Assembly: GCA_964434735.1 (NCBI GenBank)
Contig: CAYSWK010000025.1
Location: 1 to 15,131 of the forward strand
Reading direction: 5' to 3'
Length of the DNA: 15,131 bases
Source: CAYSWK01 sp964434735
GTDB lineage: Archaea; Micrarchaeota; Micrarchaeia; Anstonellales; Bilamarchaeaceae
The position numbers and the translations under genes are program-made. The notes beneath the pieces are model-generated. The model was not told the origin of the DNA. It did not search any database and worked only from the letters and a program-made list of their open reading frames with translations. Positions 13,961 to 15,131 of the stretch are shown here, in pieces. Position 1 is the stretch's first letter. Every line of letters begins with the position of its first letter.

Positions 13961-14997
13961 GCTTACGGCAGCCAGTTTCCGGTTTTGTTTCCAGTAAACC
14001 AATCCAGGTTTCCAGTTCCCAAGTTATATCTGGCGCGGAACCAAATCCTTCTCAAAAAGGAATTGTTGCCCATATCAGATCCCTTTTGTATGCGTGCGAC
14101 CTTCGTTACGATGCTTCAGATTTCATTTTGAGGATTCTTCTTTACGGGGTTGGTTTTGGTATTGGTACCGGCCTTGTTTTTTTCAATGAATCGCTTGATT
14201 TTTCCTTTAGTCTTGGCTTTTTGGTCACATTCCTTTTTGTTGCAATTACTTACTCCTTGCTTTTGGTAACTGCAAACAAAAAAACAACCATGATTGAGGA
14301 GGCACTTCCTGATTTTTTGAGTTTCATGGCAAGCAATATACGAAGTGGAGTTACGTATGACCGTGCGCTTCTTCTCTCTGCACGAAGCGAGTTTGGACCT
14401 ATTGCACGAGAGATAGATTATGCCGCAAAGCAAACGTTGGCAGGAAAGCCGCTTTCCGATGCGCTCATGGAAATGACTACTCGCGTACGTTCTGAAATGT
14501 TTGCAAAAACAATTCGGCTTATTGTGCAGGGTTTTAACTCAGGCGGCAACCTTTCAGAGCTTCTTGAGAGCACGGCACATGATATTCGCCGCTTTGGGGC
14601 TATCAGAAAGGACGTTTCGGCAACGGTCCTTGTGTATCAGTTGTTTATGTTTTCTGCAGCTGCAATCGGGGCACCGCTTCTTTATTCTGTCACTAGTTTT
14701 CTTATCCAGGTTATTTCAGATACGCGGGCAAAGGTGGGAACAGGAATAACGGCAGAGTCAGCTCAAGGGTTGCCTTTTTTCGGTACAAGTAATGCCATTT
14801 CACCTGAACTTATTGTTTCGTTTTCAATCGTTGCAATAATCATTACTGCCTTTTTCAGTGCGTTGGCAGCAGGGGTTATTTCAAAAGGCAAGGAGTCGCA
14901 AGGGATTTCTTATATCCCAGCATTGCTTGCAATCGGTCTTTTCCTCTTTTTTGCCGGACGAGTTATACTCAATCTCCTTTTGGGTAATTTAGTATAA
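13957..14997 (+). CDS. Pilus assembly platform membrane protein 2 (ArlJ/TadC, T2SSF domain)
   Basis: This 346-aa protein starts in an ATGA overlap with platform protein 1. A Ser/Pro-rich N-terminal tail of about 40 residues, not seen in its neighbour, precedes two hydrophobic segments (about 57-107). The T2SSF domain runs from about 115 to 220 (F-M-A-S-N-I-R-S-G-V-T-Y-D-R-A, A-G-K-P-L-S-D-A-L, S-G-G-N-L-S-E-L-L-E-S-T-A). Three C-terminal hydrophobic helices follow, with a polar, probably extracytoplasmic loop between the first two. It probably forms a heterodimeric platform with the preceding protein. It is the last gene of the operon. Confidence 0.9.
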   Translation: MSLRQPVSGFVSSKPIQVSSSQVISGAEPNPSQKGIVAHIRSLLYACDLRYDASDFILRILLYGVGFGIGTGLVFFNESLDFSFSLGFLVTFLFVAITYSLLLVTANKKTTMIEEALPDFLSFMASNIRSGVTYDRALLLSARSEFGPIAREIDYAAKQTLAGKPLSDALMEMTTRVRSEMFAKTIRLIVQGFNSGGNLSELLESTAHDIRRFGAIRKDVSATVLVYQLFMFSAAAIGAPLLYSVTSFLIQVISDTRAKVGTGITAESAQGLPFFGTSNAISPELIVSFSIVAIIITAFFSALAAGVISKGKESQGISYIPALLAIGLFLFFAGRVILNLLLGNLV

Positions 14998-15032
14998 AAG
15001 GAGGTTCGTTTAGGAATCACGTGGCATGGACG
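14998..15032. other. Short convergent intergenic spacer
   Basis: The spacer contains an orphan AGGAGGT at about 14999-15005 and the palindrome CACGTG. I see no convincing T-run or stem for either strand, so termination signals are not assigned here. Confidence 0.4.
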
Positions 15033-15131
15033 TTAGGTAAGATCAATGACTTGGTCGCACATATCAGAAAGAGCTTTGATAAGTTCTTTTTCCGAAGAAG
15101 GCAGTGAGATAAGGATTCCTTCAACCCCTAC
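15033..15131 (-). CDS. C-terminal end of an unidentified protein, truncated by window edge
   Basis: On the minus strand the frame is open from the right edge to TAA at 15035-15033, giving 32 residues that end S-S-E-K-E-L-I-K-A-L-S-D-M-C-D-Q-V-I-D-L-T. Codon choice (CTT for Leu, GAA for Glu) is like that of neighbouring genes and the residues look like a strand followed by a charged terminal helix. Such an ending occurs in many enzyme families, so I assign no function. Confidence 0.55.
   Translation of the reverse strand, partial: VGVEGILISLPSSEKELIKALSDMCDQVIDLT

Overview
The window looks archaeal. Several proteins carry class III (archaeal pilin/archaellin-type) signal peptides. They are followed by a secretion ATPase and two membrane platform proteins of the archaeal type IV pilus/Tad kind. 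TATA-like boxes sit about 25 bp before start codons, implying leaderless transcripts, while genes inside operons are tightly coupled with ATGA overlaps and purine-rich ribosome binding sites. The lineage cannot be fixed from this window; a small-genome (DPANN-like) archaeon would fit but is only a guess. Gene density is very high and no RNA gene, insertion sequence or CRISPR was seen.

Region 1 (1-4969, + strand) is one run of overlapping genes. It opens with the 3' part of a von Willebrand factor A (VWA) gene with an intact MIDAS motif; its start lies outside the window. Five consecutive genes of about 245-284 aa follow. I read them as paralogues: each has a short N-terminal tail with a P-F-x-K-L motif at almost the same residue position, a helical middle and a C-terminal GXGXG-type right-handed beta-helix (the fold of the glutamate synthase C-terminal domain and FwdC). 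Genes 1/3 and 2/4 share distinct C-terminal signatures, so the order is A-B-A'-B' plus a fifth gene that keeps the canonical repeat. I know of no described system with this layout, and it is the most novel part of the window.

Region 2 (4970-6181) holds a short convergent terminator region, a Ca2+/H+ antiporter (cax, - strand) and an 80-bp divergent promoter region. On the pilus side the promoter contains a TATA box followed by interlocking palindromes that could be an operator.

Region 3 (6182-14997, + strand) is one nine-gene operon for a type IV-pilus-like surface structure. In order: an 869-aa pilin-adhesin with four Ig-like repeats, four smaller pilin-like proteins, a CBS-pair/winged-helix regulator, a VirB11/ArlI/TadA-type ATPase, and two ArlJ/TadC-type membrane proteins. 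The ATPase and the membrane pair would assemble the pilin-like subunits, the large protein would be the exposed part, and the CBS-HTH protein may tie expression to nucleotide state. No prepilin peptidase is present here. At the right edge (15033-15131, - strand) is the C-terminal end of an unidentified convergent gene.
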